Shown: positions 45,833-55,800 of the stretch, piece after piece
Layout of the letters: each line of letters begins with the position of its first letter
Position numbering within the stretch: the first letter of the stretch is position 1
From: Phaeospirillum tilakii
GTDB lineage: Bacteria > Pseudomonadota > Alphaproteobacteria > Rhodospirillales > Magnetospirillaceae
NCBI RefSeq assembly: GCF_042683125.1
Contig: NZ_JBHUIY010000006.1
Coordinates: forward strand, 62,001-126,000
DNA length: 64,000 nt
Reading direction: 5' to 3'
Program-made: the position numbers and the translations under genes
Notes under the pieces: model-generated
Databases searched by the model: none
What the model was told of the DNA's origin: nothing
The model's input: the letters and a program-made list of their open reading frames with translations, nothing else

Positions 45833-46645
45833 CCCCCAATCCGCTCCCGATAGCGGAGACGGCTTAGCCGAAACGCTCGAATTGGTGCGGGCGTACTATC
45901 GGATCGTCTCAATCCGCTCCCGATAGCGGAGACGGCTTAGCCGATCACCCCGGAATACCTGATCTGCTTCGAAGTCTCAATCCGCTCCCGATAGCGGAGA
46001 CGGCTTAGCCGCGACCGACACGCTCAACGTCGAGGTGGTCCGCGTCTCAATCCGCTCCCGATAGCGGAGACGGATTAGCCTACACTCCCCACAAAGCGAG
46101 GATGAGAGATCCTGTCTCAATCCGCTCCCGATAGCGGAGACGGCTTAGCCGATCATCATCGCGCGGGATCTCTTCGAACAGCTGTCTCAATCCGCTCCCG
46201 ATAGCGGAGACGGCTTAGCCTTCCGGTGGTGGTCGGGTGCATCCTCGATCATCACGTCTCAATCCGCTCCCGATAGCGGAGACGGCTTAGCCGCGTGATC
46301 TCTTCGAACAGCTCGACGAGGAGCAGGTCTCAATCCGCTCCCGATAGCGGAGACGACTTAGCCAAGCCAGTCACTGGGGGCAACTTGCGCCGAACGTCTC
46401 AATCCGCTCCCGATAGCGGAGACGGCTTAGCCTCAGCGTTTAAGGCTTGATCCTGTTTCAGGCTGTCTCAATCCGCTCCCGATAGCGGAGACGGCTTAGC
46501 CCCTCCTTCGGTATCGATCCATATCGGTCAATTGGTCTCAATCCGCTCCCGATAGCGGAGACGGCTTAGCCACGCCTATCACATGACGGCAATAAATGTG
46601 ATGTGCAAGTCTCAATCCGCTCCCGATAGCGGAGACGGCTTAGCC
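45833..46645 (-). CRISPR. CRISPR array 2: 12 repeats of 37 bp, 11 spacers
   Basis: On the plus strand repeats read GTCTCAATCCGCTCCC, then GATAGCGG and AGACGGCTTAGCC. Spacers are 31-37 bp. The left-most copy has lost its first bases, and copies at 46044 and 46327 each carry one change, so the old end is at the left. The minus-strand reading ends in ATTGAGAC, the probable crRNA tag. Two spacers (46151-46183 and 46293-46326) share 20 of 21 bases. Confidence 0.97.
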
Positions 46646-46805
46646 TCCCCCCATCGTAAGCCCTTGTCAATCGGCCACAATTTCCGCCTCTTTCCACGGG
46701 GTGAAGGGCGACCGCGCGAGAATCAGCCTGTTCCAGCGACAAACAGAACCGTTTCATCAGATATTCCCATTATAAATCATGGTCATAACCAGCTTTCCAC
46801 GGGGT
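46646..46805 (-). promoter_or_regulatory. Leader of array 2
   Basis: Read on the minus strand, the motif ACCCCGTGGAA occurs at 46702-46692, 46 bases from the first repeat, and again at 46805-46795, 103 bases further. Between them is an AT-rich stretch with a TATAAT (46774-46769). GATTGACAAGGGCTT lies about 26 bases from the repeat. The leader of array 3 has all of these at the same distances. Confidence 0.8.
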
Positions 46806-46813
46806 AGGGCCCT

Positions 46814-47101
46814 CTACAGCAGGATGTAGGGCTCGTTTTCGAGCATCGGGCCACCGCCGACGACATGGCAGCGGGACCGGCCGACGGTGGCGACGGCATA
46901 GACCCGGAGCGAATCGCCGGGGTCGAGCAGCGCGGCCGCCGCCCGGGTCACGGCCTGGGTGCGGGCGGCGGTGAGGCGGGCCTCGAACACGCTCTTCTGC
47001 ACCCGGACGGCGAAATCCTCCAGATAGGCCGACAGACGGCGGCGGGTCCGGTCGCTCTCGACGTCATAGACGAACACGGTCAACATCTCGGCATCGGCCA
47101 T
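46814..47101 (-). CDS. cas2: Cas2 adaptation protein
   Basis: The start at 47101 gives 95 residues: MADAEMLTVFVYDVESDRTR with the Cas2 beta1 VFVYDV (the Asp that follows aligns with the usual metal-binding Asp), RRLSAYLEDFAVRVQKSVFE and YAVATVGRSRCHVVGGGPML. Cas2 forms the central dimer of the Cas1-Cas2 integrase. It starts two bases after the RT-cas1 stop, so the two are co-translated. Confidence 0.93.
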   Translation of the reverse strand: MADAEMLTVFVYDVESDRTRRRLSAYLEDFAVRVQKSVFEARLTAARTQAVTRAAAALLDPGDSLRVYAVATVGRSRCHVVGGGPMLENEPYILL

Positions 47102-47103
47102 GG

Positions 47104-49059
47104 TCAGTAATCCATCCGATAGGGCGCATAGGGAGCCTCGTCGCGACAATGGGCGGCGTAGGCCAGCACCTGCTCCTCGATCAACCGCCGCCACACCACC
47201 TTGCCGCCGCGCGGGCTGGCGACCGGACGGTCGAGCCAGCGTTCATAGCCCTGGATCACCCGGCGGCGCCCCTCGCCGGTCAGCCGCACCGCCGCCGCCG
47301 GGGTCTCGACCGTCAGGAAATCCGCCGCCGACACCTCCCGATTGTTGAACAGGGTGACGGTCAGCCCCTCGGCCAGCGGGGCGCGGAATTCCTCGACCAG
47401 ATCATAGACACAGCCGTCATGCCCGTCGCGCGAGCCGTGCAGCGCCCCAAAACCGGGATGCAGGCCATGGCGCGACACCAGCGCCGCGACCTCGCGGGTC
47501 AGCATCGCCGCCGTCAGCGACAGCACCGCGTTGACCGGATCGGTCGGCGGCCGCCGCACCCGGTGGGTCAGGCTCCAGCCCCGCTTCAGCCGCCGCCCCA
47601 GCGCCGGCCAGTACAGCGCCGCCGCCGCGCCCTCGGTGCCCATCAACGCGGCCAGATCCAGGGTGGGATCGGCGGTCTGACGATAGGCGCGGTTGAGCCC
47701 GGCCAAGGCCGTCTCGGTCTCCGCGTCATGCGCCCCGGCCGGCAGCAACCGGCGCAACAGCGCCCGCTGGTTGTGGATCCGCCCCGCCACCAGCCGCCGC
47801 GCCAGCTCCAGCCGCCGCACCGGATCGAGCACGATCCCGGCCTGGGCCAGATGCAGCCCGGCCCGACGCGACGAGGACGGGGTCAAGGTTCCCTCGGTGG
47901 CGCCGAAGCCATCGACGAACTGCACCACGATCCCGGCGGCCAGCGCCTGACGCAGCGCCACCGGCTCCGCGTCGGCCTCCGGCCCCAGATCGATCCGCTC
48001 GACCCGCTCCGCCGGCAGGGCGAGCAGTTCCCGGCCCTCCTCGCTGACGGTCAGACTCTGGTTGCGCAGCCCCAGACGCCGCCGCCCGCCATGGAGATAG
48101 AGAACCCGCTGGGTGGCGCGCCAGCCGGCCCGCTCCCCGGCCTCGGCCTCGTCGCGGGCCCGGGCGGCGCGCTCATCCCCGGCGGCGATCTCGCGCAACA
48201 GCCGGGTCGCCGCCTCCTCGGCCCCATCCTCCTCGGGATCGACCTTCATCGCCAGCGAACGGACGAACAGATGGCCGAGGAAACGGAACCCCTCGGCGAA
48301 ATCAACGATCCGGGTCTTTTCCGGATTGAGCCGCAGGCCGCGTTCCTCCAGCAGCGCGGCCACCCGGGGCAGCATCGCCCGTGCCCGCGACTCCGACCGG
48401 CACAACAGCACGAAATCATCGGCGAAGCGGACCAGACGCACCTCCGCCGCCTCGACCGCGTCGTCGAATCCGTCGAGATAGAAATTCGACAGCAGCGGCG
48501 ACAGCGGCGAGCCCTGGGCCAACCCCCGCCCGCCCTCCGCGCCGGCGATCAGCCCCTGTTCGATCAGATCCAGTACCGCCCGGTCTTCGATCACCCGGCC
48601 CAGCGCGCTCATCAGCGCGTCATGCGGCACCTTCTCGAAATAGCGTTCGATGTCGGCATCGATCACCCATTGATAGCCGGCATCGCGGAACCGTTCGATC
48701 CGCGCCACCGCCTGCCGCACCGACCGCCCGGGCCGATAGCCGAAGCCGTCCTCGGCCATCCCGGCATCGAAAACCGGGGTCAATTCCAGCGCGATCGCCG
48801 TCTGCACCACCCGGTCGCGCACGCAGGGAATCGATAACGGCCGGGTGCCGCCCGACCGCTTGGGGATCAGCACCACCCGATGCGGCCCGGGATGATACCG
48901 CCCCGCCCGCAGCTCCCGATGCAGCGCGAGCAGATGCGAGGGAGCCTCGGCGGCGAAGGCGGATACCGTCTCGCCATCACCACCGGCGGCGCCGGCATTG
49001 CCCTTGACCTTCTCCCACGCCGCCTCCAACGTCGTCAGCGACGAAATCGCCTCGAACAT
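47104..49059 (-). CDS. cas1: Reverse transcriptase-Cas1 fusion
   Basis: This is a 651-residue fusion. Residues 1-270 are a group II intron-like reverse transcriptase with RPLSIPCVRDRVVQTAIALE, GYRPGRSVRQAVARIERFRD, AQGSPLSPLLSNFYLDGF and the catalytic FADD at 212-215. From about 318 to the end it is Cas1, with GTEGAAAALYW (Glu476), GFGALH (His541) and YDLVEEFR (Asp553). There is no Cas6 domain at the N-terminus, unlike some RT-Cas1 proteins. The RT may allow spacers to be taken from RNA. It begins 168 bases from the first repeat of array 3. Confidence 0.95.
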   Translation of the reverse strand: MFEAISSLTTLEAAWEKVKGNAGAAGGDGETVSAFAAEAPSHLLALHRELRAGRYHPGPHRVVLIPKRSGGTRPLSIPCVRDRVVQTAIALELTPVFDAGMAEDGFGYRPGRSVRQAVARIERFRDAGYQWVIDADIERYFEKVPHDALMSALGRVIEDRAVLDLIEQGLIAGAEGGRGLAQGSPLSPLLSNFYLDGFDDAVEAAEVRLVRFADDFVLLCRSESRARAMLPRVAALLEERGLRLNPEKTRIVDFAEGFRFLGHLFVRSLAMKVDPEEDGAEEAATRLLREIAAGDERAARARDEAEAGERAGWRATQRVLYLHGGRRRLGLRNQSLTVSEEGRELLALPAERVERIDLGPEADAEPVALRQALAAGIVVQFVDGFGATEGTLTPSSSRRAGLHLAQAGIVLDPVRRLELARRLVAGRIHNQRALLRRLLPAGAHDAETETALAGLNRAYRQTADPTLDLAALMGTEGAAAALYWPALGRRLKRGWSLTHRVRRPPTDPVNAVLSLTAAMLTREVAALVSRHGLHPGFGALHGSRDGHDGCVYDLVEEFRAPLAEGLTVTLFNNREVSAADFLTVETPAAAVRLTGEGRRRVIQGYERWLDRPVASPRGGKVVWRRLIEEQVLAYAAHCRDEAPYAPYRMDY

Positions 49060-49067
49060 CGGCCTCC

Positions 49068-49227
49068 ACCCCGTGGAATGAATGACAAACGATTATTATA
49101 AAATGATTTTTTCGCTCTTTTTCAACCGGCGCGACGGGAAATCGGATCCTCCGGCCCCGACCGTTGCCCCACCCCGTGGAACAGGCCCTGTTTTCCGCTT
49201 GATTGACAACGGCTTGCCAAGGGAGGA
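49068..49227 (+). promoter_or_regulatory. Leader of array 3
   Basis: The motif ACCCCGTGGAA is at 49068-49078 and 49171-49181, 103 bases apart, and the second copy is 46 bases from the first repeat. An AT-rich TATAAA lies at 49097-49102. GATTGACAACGGCTT starts at 49201. The layout equals that of array 2 in the opposite direction. Confidence 0.8.
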
Positions 49228-50115
49228 GCCTGGAGCCCATCCGCTGTTGGGAGCGGATTGAGACCTTTCACTATCACGCTGATGATCATATTGTTATCGA
49301 GCCTGGAGCCCATCCGCTGTTGGGAGCGGATTGAGACCTTATCCTTGATCAACTTAAGAATGGTGCCGTGCCTGGAGCCCATCCGCTGTTGGGAGCGGAT
49401 TGAGACTCAGCCAACCAGGTTACTGCCAACCAGGCACGCCTGGAGCCCATCCGCTGTTGGGAGCGGATTGAGACTTCATTCGGTCAAGCCGGAAATGGTT
49501 CACGAATGCCTGGAGCCCATCCGCTGTTGGGAGCGGATTGAGACTTCGCGGCGTCGTCGGTCCACTTCCGCGCCAGGGCCTGGAGCCCATCCGCTGTTGG
49601 GAGCGGATTGAGACGACTGCGAGGGCGAGACCGCCAAAGACTACGAGCCTGGAGCCCATCCGCTGTTGGGAGCGGATTGAGACACGACCAGCTGCCGATC
49701 AGCGTTGAAGAATCTGGTCGCCTGGAGCCCATCCGCTGTTGGGAGCGGATTGAGACAGGATGACGATGCTGACAACGCCGATCGCACCGACGCCTGGAGC
49801 CCATCCGCTGTTGGGAGCGGATTGAGACATGTGGCCCACCTTGAGCCATTTCTTCATCCAGCTGAGCCTGGAGCCCATCCGCTGTTGGGAGCGGATTGAG
49901 ACCGAATAGCCCTTGCCCTTGGGGCCAGTGGCGATGCCTGGAGCCCATCCGCTGTTGGGAGCGGATTGAGACCAGCTCGGAAGCCTCCGCCTCGGCCAGA
50001 ATCCGGGCCTGGAGCCCATCCGCTGTTGGGAGCGGATTGAGACAGCAGGGCTTCGTTGATGGCCGCGTCGTCCTGCTTGCCTGGAGCCCATCCGCTGTTG
50101 GGAGCGGATTGAAAC
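49228..50115 (+). CRISPR. CRISPR array 3: 13 repeats of 37 bp, 12 spacers
   Basis: Repeats read GCCTGGAGCCCATCCGCTG, then TTGGGAGCGG and ATTGAGAC. Spacers are about 31-36 bp. The right-most copy ends ATTGAAAC and differs from the others, so the old end is at the right and the leader is at the left. Transcription is toward the right, opposite to arrays 1 and 2. Bases 50116-50238 before the CorA-like gene show no other feature. Confidence 0.97.
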
Positions 50116-50238
50116 GGTTCGGCCCGGAGCGCCTCGCGATCGCACCCAGCGCCCAAAGCCACCGGATCGGCTCTTGCCTTCGTCGCCGCGCAACCGCACC
50201 CTGCACCAGGGAAACCACCGCAACAGGAGCCGGGAGCG

Positions 50239-51834
50239 ATGGAAAAGGCCGCCCTCCCCTTGATCGAGGTCGAGCAGTTCCGCGAGATCCTGTTATGGCC
50301 GTTCCGCCTGGACATTCCCAAACGGGACCGCACCGAACAGATCAGCGACCGCATCAGCCGCGAGGCGGATCGTCTGAAGGCCTCGGGCTGGGAAGAGGTG
50401 ACGAAGTCCCGCCTGGATGCCCTGTCTTCCCTCGGATCGCCGCAGGATGGCGCGGCCGATGCCTACGCCGAATTCGTCTACTTCCACCCCTTCATCCAGG
50501 ATCTGCTGTTTTCCGACCCATCGCCGCTCCGGCTGTTCCGGCTCGGCGCCGGCATTGAGCGGATGGAGGTCAGCTTTGGGACCGGGGATCCCCTGATTTT
50601 CAGCGTCGAACGGTGCCACCTCTACCTGCTGCCGCCGATGGGGGTGGCGCTGCTGGCGCTGGAGGTCTCCTCCGAGACGCTGGGCACGCTCGACCGGGCG
50701 CTGACCGTACTGGACACCCTGCGCCGTGCCTATCCACCGTACTGGATCTCGGAGAAAGAGCCCGGCCTGTCGCCCGACACGGTGCGCTGGCTGGGGCGGG
50801 GGGACACGGAAATTCGCCCATCCGAGCCCCTCGACCGCGATCAAGCGATCAATTGGGTTCGCACCCATCACACCTCGCCACTGGCGTCGCATTGGCGGGC
50901 CCTGCTCCAGCCGCTTCAGTTCGATCCCCAACACTGGCGTCAGCTCGGCGACGAACGGATGCCGGTGATGGCCTGGCTGAAGGTGAAACACCCCGAGGCG
51001 ATCTCCCGGGGCGACTGGGTCCGGCTGGCCCTGCTCGACAAACCCGACGGTCACGCCCTGCCCTACGGCACCGCTTATCTCACCGATTTCGAGGCGCGGC
51101 ATTGCTACGACGCCTTTTGGGATCCAAAAGAGGGGAAAACGACCCGAACCCTGTTGTCTGGTCATAGTTTCGTGATGGTCGGTAACGATGACTTCTTCAC
51201 CACGCACGCCCGCACCCATTTCCGGCGGCATTACTTCCAGATGGGACTGATCGCCCATCTTCAGATCGCCGCCCTGCTGGCCTTGTCGCACCGGCTGAGC
51301 CATGCCAGCGATTTGTCCGACCCGGCCGCCGAGGACATCCTCAAGGCGGCGCTGGATTTCACCCATCGGCTGTGGTTCCCCGATTTGTCCAACCACAGCC
51401 AAAGCCGCGAGTTGTTCCAGCACTGGCGAAGCTTCCTCGGCACCGAGACCCTGTATGCCCAGGTGATGCGCGAGGCCCAGGACCATTTGGCCTTCCGCAA
51501 TGCCCGCTCCGACCGCGCCGCCGCCGACGCCGCCAACACCCTCAGTCTGGTTGCCACGGTCGGGCTCACGCTGTCGCTGGTGGTCGGCCTGCTGGGGATC
51601 AACGTGCTGATTCCGGGACAGACCGGATCATCCGTCCCCAATGCCGCCGAGCCGGTGACTCGCCAAGCCGTCTGGGCCTTCGTCGAGACGACGATCGCCG
51701 GCGTGCTGGGCTGTACCGGCCTGGGGCTGGGGCTGATCGCCACCCGGCGACGATGGCGCGAAGCCGGATGGGTCGCGGCTGTGCTGGGATTGGTCGCGAT
51801 GGTCGCGGCATATCTGGCGCAGCGTCAACTATGA
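50239..51834 (+). CDS. CorA-like membrane protein associated with type III CRISPR
   Basis: The 531-residue protein has a large soluble N-terminal part (to about 430) and then three hydrophobic helices near 433-457, 478-502 and 508-527. The first ends LLGINVL, GIN (453-455) in place of the GMN of CorA channels. CorA-like proteins in type III systems are the membrane effectors gated by SAM-AMP in Bacteroides fragilis. The next gene encodes a DHH phosphodiesterase of the kind paired with them. CorA identity rests on the topology, the GIN motif and context; a third helix is unusual. Confidence 0.72.
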   Translation: MEKAALPLIEVEQFREILLWPFRLDIPKRDRTEQISDRISREADRLKASGWEEVTKSRLDALSSLGSPQDGAADAYAEFVYFHPFIQDLLFSDPSPLRLFRLGAGIERMEVSFGTGDPLIFSVERCHLYLLPPMGVALLALEVSSETLGTLDRALTVLDTLRRAYPPYWISEKEPGLSPDTVRWLGRGDTEIRPSEPLDRDQAINWVRTHHTSPLASHWRALLQPLQFDPQHWRQLGDERMPVMAWLKVKHPEAISRGDWVRLALLDKPDGHALPYGTAYLTDFEARHCYDAFWDPKEGKTTRTLLSGHSFVMVGNDDFFTTHARTHFRRHYFQMGLIAHLQIAALLALSHRLSHASDLSDPAAEDILKAALDFTHRLWFPDLSNHSQSRELFQHWRSFLGTETLYAQVMREAQDHLAFRNARSDRAAADAANTLSLVATVGLTLSLVVGLLGINVLIPGQTGSSVPNAAEPVTRQAVWAFVETTIAGVLGCTGLGLGLIATRRRWREAGWVAAVLGLVAMVAAYLAQRQL

Positions 51835-51938
51835 TAGTATCCCTCTGAATAATAAGGGGGTTTGGGGCATCGCCCCAAGCGGGTTCGGGCGGCAGCCCGA
51901 CAACAGCGCCACCTCCAATTCTGCGGAGGCCGGATGAA

Positions 51939-52718
51939 ATGACACGCTGGTGCTTCCTGCTCGGCGGCGGCGACCTGGAAATGACCACCATTCGCGCCTT
52001 GGTCGCCGCGACCCTGGGGGAGGAAGCGATCCGGGACCGGGGCCTGACCTGGGGCGCCCGCCTGTCCGATTATGCCGAGGATCTGGGAGTGCTTCCGCCG
52101 GAGACCGTGCCGGTGCTGGTGGAACTCGCCCTCGACATCGAACCGCCGCCCGGCGCGGTGGTGATCGACCACCACAACGAGGACAGCGGGAGCGACCGCC
52201 CGACCTCGCTGGAGCAGGTGTTTGCCTTGCTCGGGCTGCCGCCGTCAGCCTGGACCAGAGCCTTTGCCCTGGTCGCCGCCAACGATCGCGGCCATGTCCC
52301 GGCTTTGCGCGCCCTGGGCGCCAGCGCCGAGGAAATCGAAGCGATCCGCCGCGCCGACCGGCAGGCCCAGGGCATTACTCCGGCCGAGGAACGGGACGGC
52401 GAGACCGCCACCGCCCGCCGCCGGCCCGCCCTGGACGGCGCCGTGACCCTGGTCGATCTGCCCCATGCCCGCACGGCCACGGTGACGGACCGGCTGGCGA
52501 CGCTCGACCCGCCGCCCGAAGCGGTGCTGATCCGCTCGCCGACCGAGGTCAATTTCTTCGGCCCCGGCCCAGCGGTCCGGGCGCTTGACGCGGCGCTTCC
52601 CGGTGGCTGGCACGGGGGCGACCTGCCCCGGGCCGGCTTCTGGGGGCGGGGCGAGCCGCTGCCGGAAACCGAGGCGCTGCTGGCTATCCTGGCGGATCCT
52701 CTTGCGAAAAAAGGATGA
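51939..52718 (+). CDS. DHH-family phosphodiesterase, NrN-like
   Basis: The 259-residue protein has the DHH motif in VVIDHHNED (77-79), preceded by RLSDYAEDLG and followed by VAANDRGHVPALRALG; a C-terminal half with NFFGPGPAVRALDAALP and GGWHGGDLP replaces the usual GGGH of DHHA1. NrN enzymes of this family degrade the SAM-AMP messenger in CorA-type systems. It follows the CorA-like gene by 104 bases. Between them is a short hairpin with GGGGCATCGCCCC. Another nanoRNase substrate cannot be excluded. Confidence 0.75.
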   Translation: MTRWCFLLGGGDLEMTTIRALVAATLGEEAIRDRGLTWGARLSDYAEDLGVLPPETVPVLVELALDIEPPPGAVVIDHHNEDSGSDRPTSLEQVFALLGLPPSAWTRAFALVAANDRGHVPALRALGASAEEIEAIRRADRQAQGITPAEERDGETATARRRPALDGAVTLVDLPHARTATVTDRLATLDPPPEAVLIRSPTEVNFFGPGPAVRALDAALPGGWHGGDLPRAGFWGRGEPLPETEALLAILADPLAKKG

Positions 52719-52844
52719 TTTTCCAGGACCTCCCTTGGGAAAAAACAACAAAAACCCTTTCCAGGGCCCACCCACACCGCACGGCCGGCGGTGCCGTGGT
52801 CGCCGCAAGCCATGGCCCCGGGGAAGGACCCGTGAAGGGGGGGC

Positions 52845-55800
52845 TCAGCCCACCCCCTCGACCGGACGGCACCGATTGCGGCTGGCGGCCTGTCGGGCGA
52901 TGCGGTTCCAACTCTCGGCGGTGATCTCGTGCCACGTCTCGGTTGCCACGATCGCCCGCCGCTGGGTGCCAGATGGGGGGATATCTTCTAAACAGATATC
53001 AGGGGATGTGGCACCCACCGCCGCCTTGTGCTGGTTGCGACGGCGACGGCATTCGAGCCCCATCCGCTCGAAAATTTCCCTGACGTCACGCAGGGGATAG
53101 GCCGGCATCGGCAATGCCCCGGGCTGGCCGTTGCGGTCCACCCCCACATAGCGGGCCCACTTCGCCGGCACGATCGCGAGATAGGCCAGCAGGTAGCGGC
53201 GTTCAATCACCCGGCCGAGCAGGTGGGTTGCCAGCTCGGGCGTGATCCGCAAGCCAGAACGCATCGTCACCCCGGCCAACAGCGCGCGGTAGGCCAAGAC
53301 CCTCGCCCGCTCGAACCGATGCAACGCCAGATCGCCCGAGGCGGGGTCACGAGGGTCGGCCAGCCCGAGAACCCCGGCGCTGAAGCGATCCATCCGGCGC
53401 GGCCCCCGCCCTTCGTCCCAGACCTCCAACGCGGCCTCGTCAACATCATCAACGCCGAGGTCGGTTTTGATCCGATGCCGCAGCAGGGCCAGTCGCTCCG
53501 CCTCGGTCGGGCGCGGGATGTCGCGCAGGAGGGCGGCCTCCGCGTCGCTCAGGTCCGGCGCGGCCAGAATGGCGGAACGCCCCTGCTCGCGGATCGCCGC
53601 CCGCACGGCCTTGACCTCGGCGCCAAGTGCCTCGTCCACCACCAGCGGCAACCGTTCGACCCGGAACCCCTGATGCTCCAGTCCCCACCATAGCCCGGCG
53701 GCGAAGTCGGCCCGCTGTGTGGCGTGATCGGCTTCGACCTTGGCGACGAAGTGGTCGAAATCGCTGGCATGGGTCACGGCGAGGCCTTCACGCGCGGCGG
53801 CCTCTTCCATCCCGGCGGTGATCGCTGCGGCATGGTCGATGTCGCGGCGATTGTTCGCCAGGACCACGATCGTCCAGGAGCGCAGATAGCGGACCCGCCG
53901 CAGCATCTGCATCGCATCGGCCGGAGTGATGGTCGCGCCGTTGGCGAACAACAGGCCGTGGGAGAAATAAGGACCGGTCTCGCGATGCTCGATGCTCAAT
54001 CCGGAAGAAATGACCCCGGTATGCACCACGGCATCGTAGGTTCGGGAAACGCCTTCCGGATCCTGCCAGAATTTGGCCTGTTCCGGATTGTTCCGGTTGT
54101 CGCCATGCAGCAGCAGCACCCGCGCCCCGCCGGCCTCCAGCACCCGGGCGACCTCGATCGCCCGACTTTTCTCGCCACACCCGACCCACAGGCGTTCCCC
54201 GGCACTGAGCCGAGCCTGCGCCTCGCCATAGGCCGTGACCTGGGCGTCCTGACCGAAGCCGAATTTCACGGCCAACCCCTCGTTGCGGTGCGGCAGGTGG
54301 ATGATGCGAAAACGCTCCCCTGGCCGGCAGGCTTCCAGAAAGGCGATAACCCGGTCGTCCATCCCGGCATCGGCACCGATGACGCATTCCGCCTTTCGCA
54401 CCAGATCGCGCAGGGCGTGGAACACGTCGGCCGGGCTTTTACCGTCGGCCACCGTGACCTTGGACGCGAGCGAGCGCAGCACCTGGGCGATTTCATCCAG
54501 GAACACGAACCGCACCTTGCCCAGGATGGGAGCGTGGTCGGCCTTGACGATGCTCGGCAAACAGGTCGCCAACGCCTCGACCGAGGGCGCCAGATCGGCC
54601 GGAACGTCCTGGTAATGACGGCATCCCAGCCGCAGGGCCAATTCGTCAACCAAGCTCTGCCGGTGACAGATCGCGACGAAACGGCCGGGCTGTTGCTTGG
54701 CCCAGGCGGCGAACGGGGCGCCGATGCGCTGGGTCTTGCCGCTCCCCATCGGCGCGTTGAGCAGGATCACGCCGTGATAATCCGCCGCCGACAGGCTGGG
54801 CAACGTCGCCACGGTTTCCACATCGTGCCGCCCCATGACGTCCGGGCTGATCGCGACCGCCGACAGGGCGCACTGTTTCCGCTGCTCAAGCCGCTTCCGC
54901 CGATCCTCGCCGATGGCCCGCAAACTGTCGGGATGCAACAGACCCGCCGGGGCTGTGTCATGCAGCCGCCCCAACAGTTCCTCCAGACTGAACACATGCG
55001 GACAACGGGCCGACACCCGGCGGGCAATCGCCCAGGCCAGCGCGGCGACATCACCGGCCGACTCCGCCGCCGCCAGCTTGCCCCACCATGTCGCTTCGCG
55101 CCCTTCCAGCGCGACCGCCGGGAGAGAGCGTGGGGAGGTGAAGGCCTCGGCGTTGGCATTCACGATCGCGGCCCGGACCGCCTCCCACCCCGCATCGTTC
55201 CAATCCTGGCCGCCCCGCCACGGCATCAGCACCGGCAAGCCGGTTTCCCGCGCCGCTTTTTCTCCCGTCCCCGACGTGTCGTTGTCGGCCGCGACCAGAT
55301 CGGCCCGGGCATACGAAGCGACCAGGGGCAAGGCTCCGGCCGAGAAAGCCACGATCACGGTATCGCCGCTTCCCCGGTGCCACGTCGCCCCGGTTGCCAG
55401 CCCTTCCACCAGAACACGCCGACCACTGCCGCCGGGGATCTCGAAATGGCACCCGTGGGCACGACCGCCGAGGATGAAACGTTTCCGCCCCCCGGCATCG
55501 ATCCGTTGCAGGTTGACCAGCCGGCCCGCCTCGTCATGCATCGGCACCAACAGATCGCCGGCTCGGACCGCCGGAACGTCGCACCAACCCCGCTCCGCGC
55601 CACCCCACAATTGCGCCCGGCAATCGATCCGGGCCACCCGCAAGCCCGGAACCGCAATCCGTTTGCGGGTCAGATAGGGATGGTCCTCGCTCGGGATCGC
55701 CTGCTCCCAGGCGGCACGGGCCGCCTCGGCTGCGGCGCGGTGTCCATCCTCCTGTTGGCGGTCACGCGCGGCAGCCTGTGCCGCTTGGGCCTGACGGGTC

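Noticed and set aside
47104..49059. The reverse transcriptase as a group II intron or diversity-generating retroelement
   Set aside because: It is fused in frame to a complete Cas1 and followed by Cas2. No intron ribozyme structure or template/variable repeat pair is visible nearby.
52719..52844. A small gene between the NrN-like gene and the replication gene
   Set aside because: The frames present are the ends of shadows of the neighbouring genes, and the gap is best explained as a convergent intergenic region.
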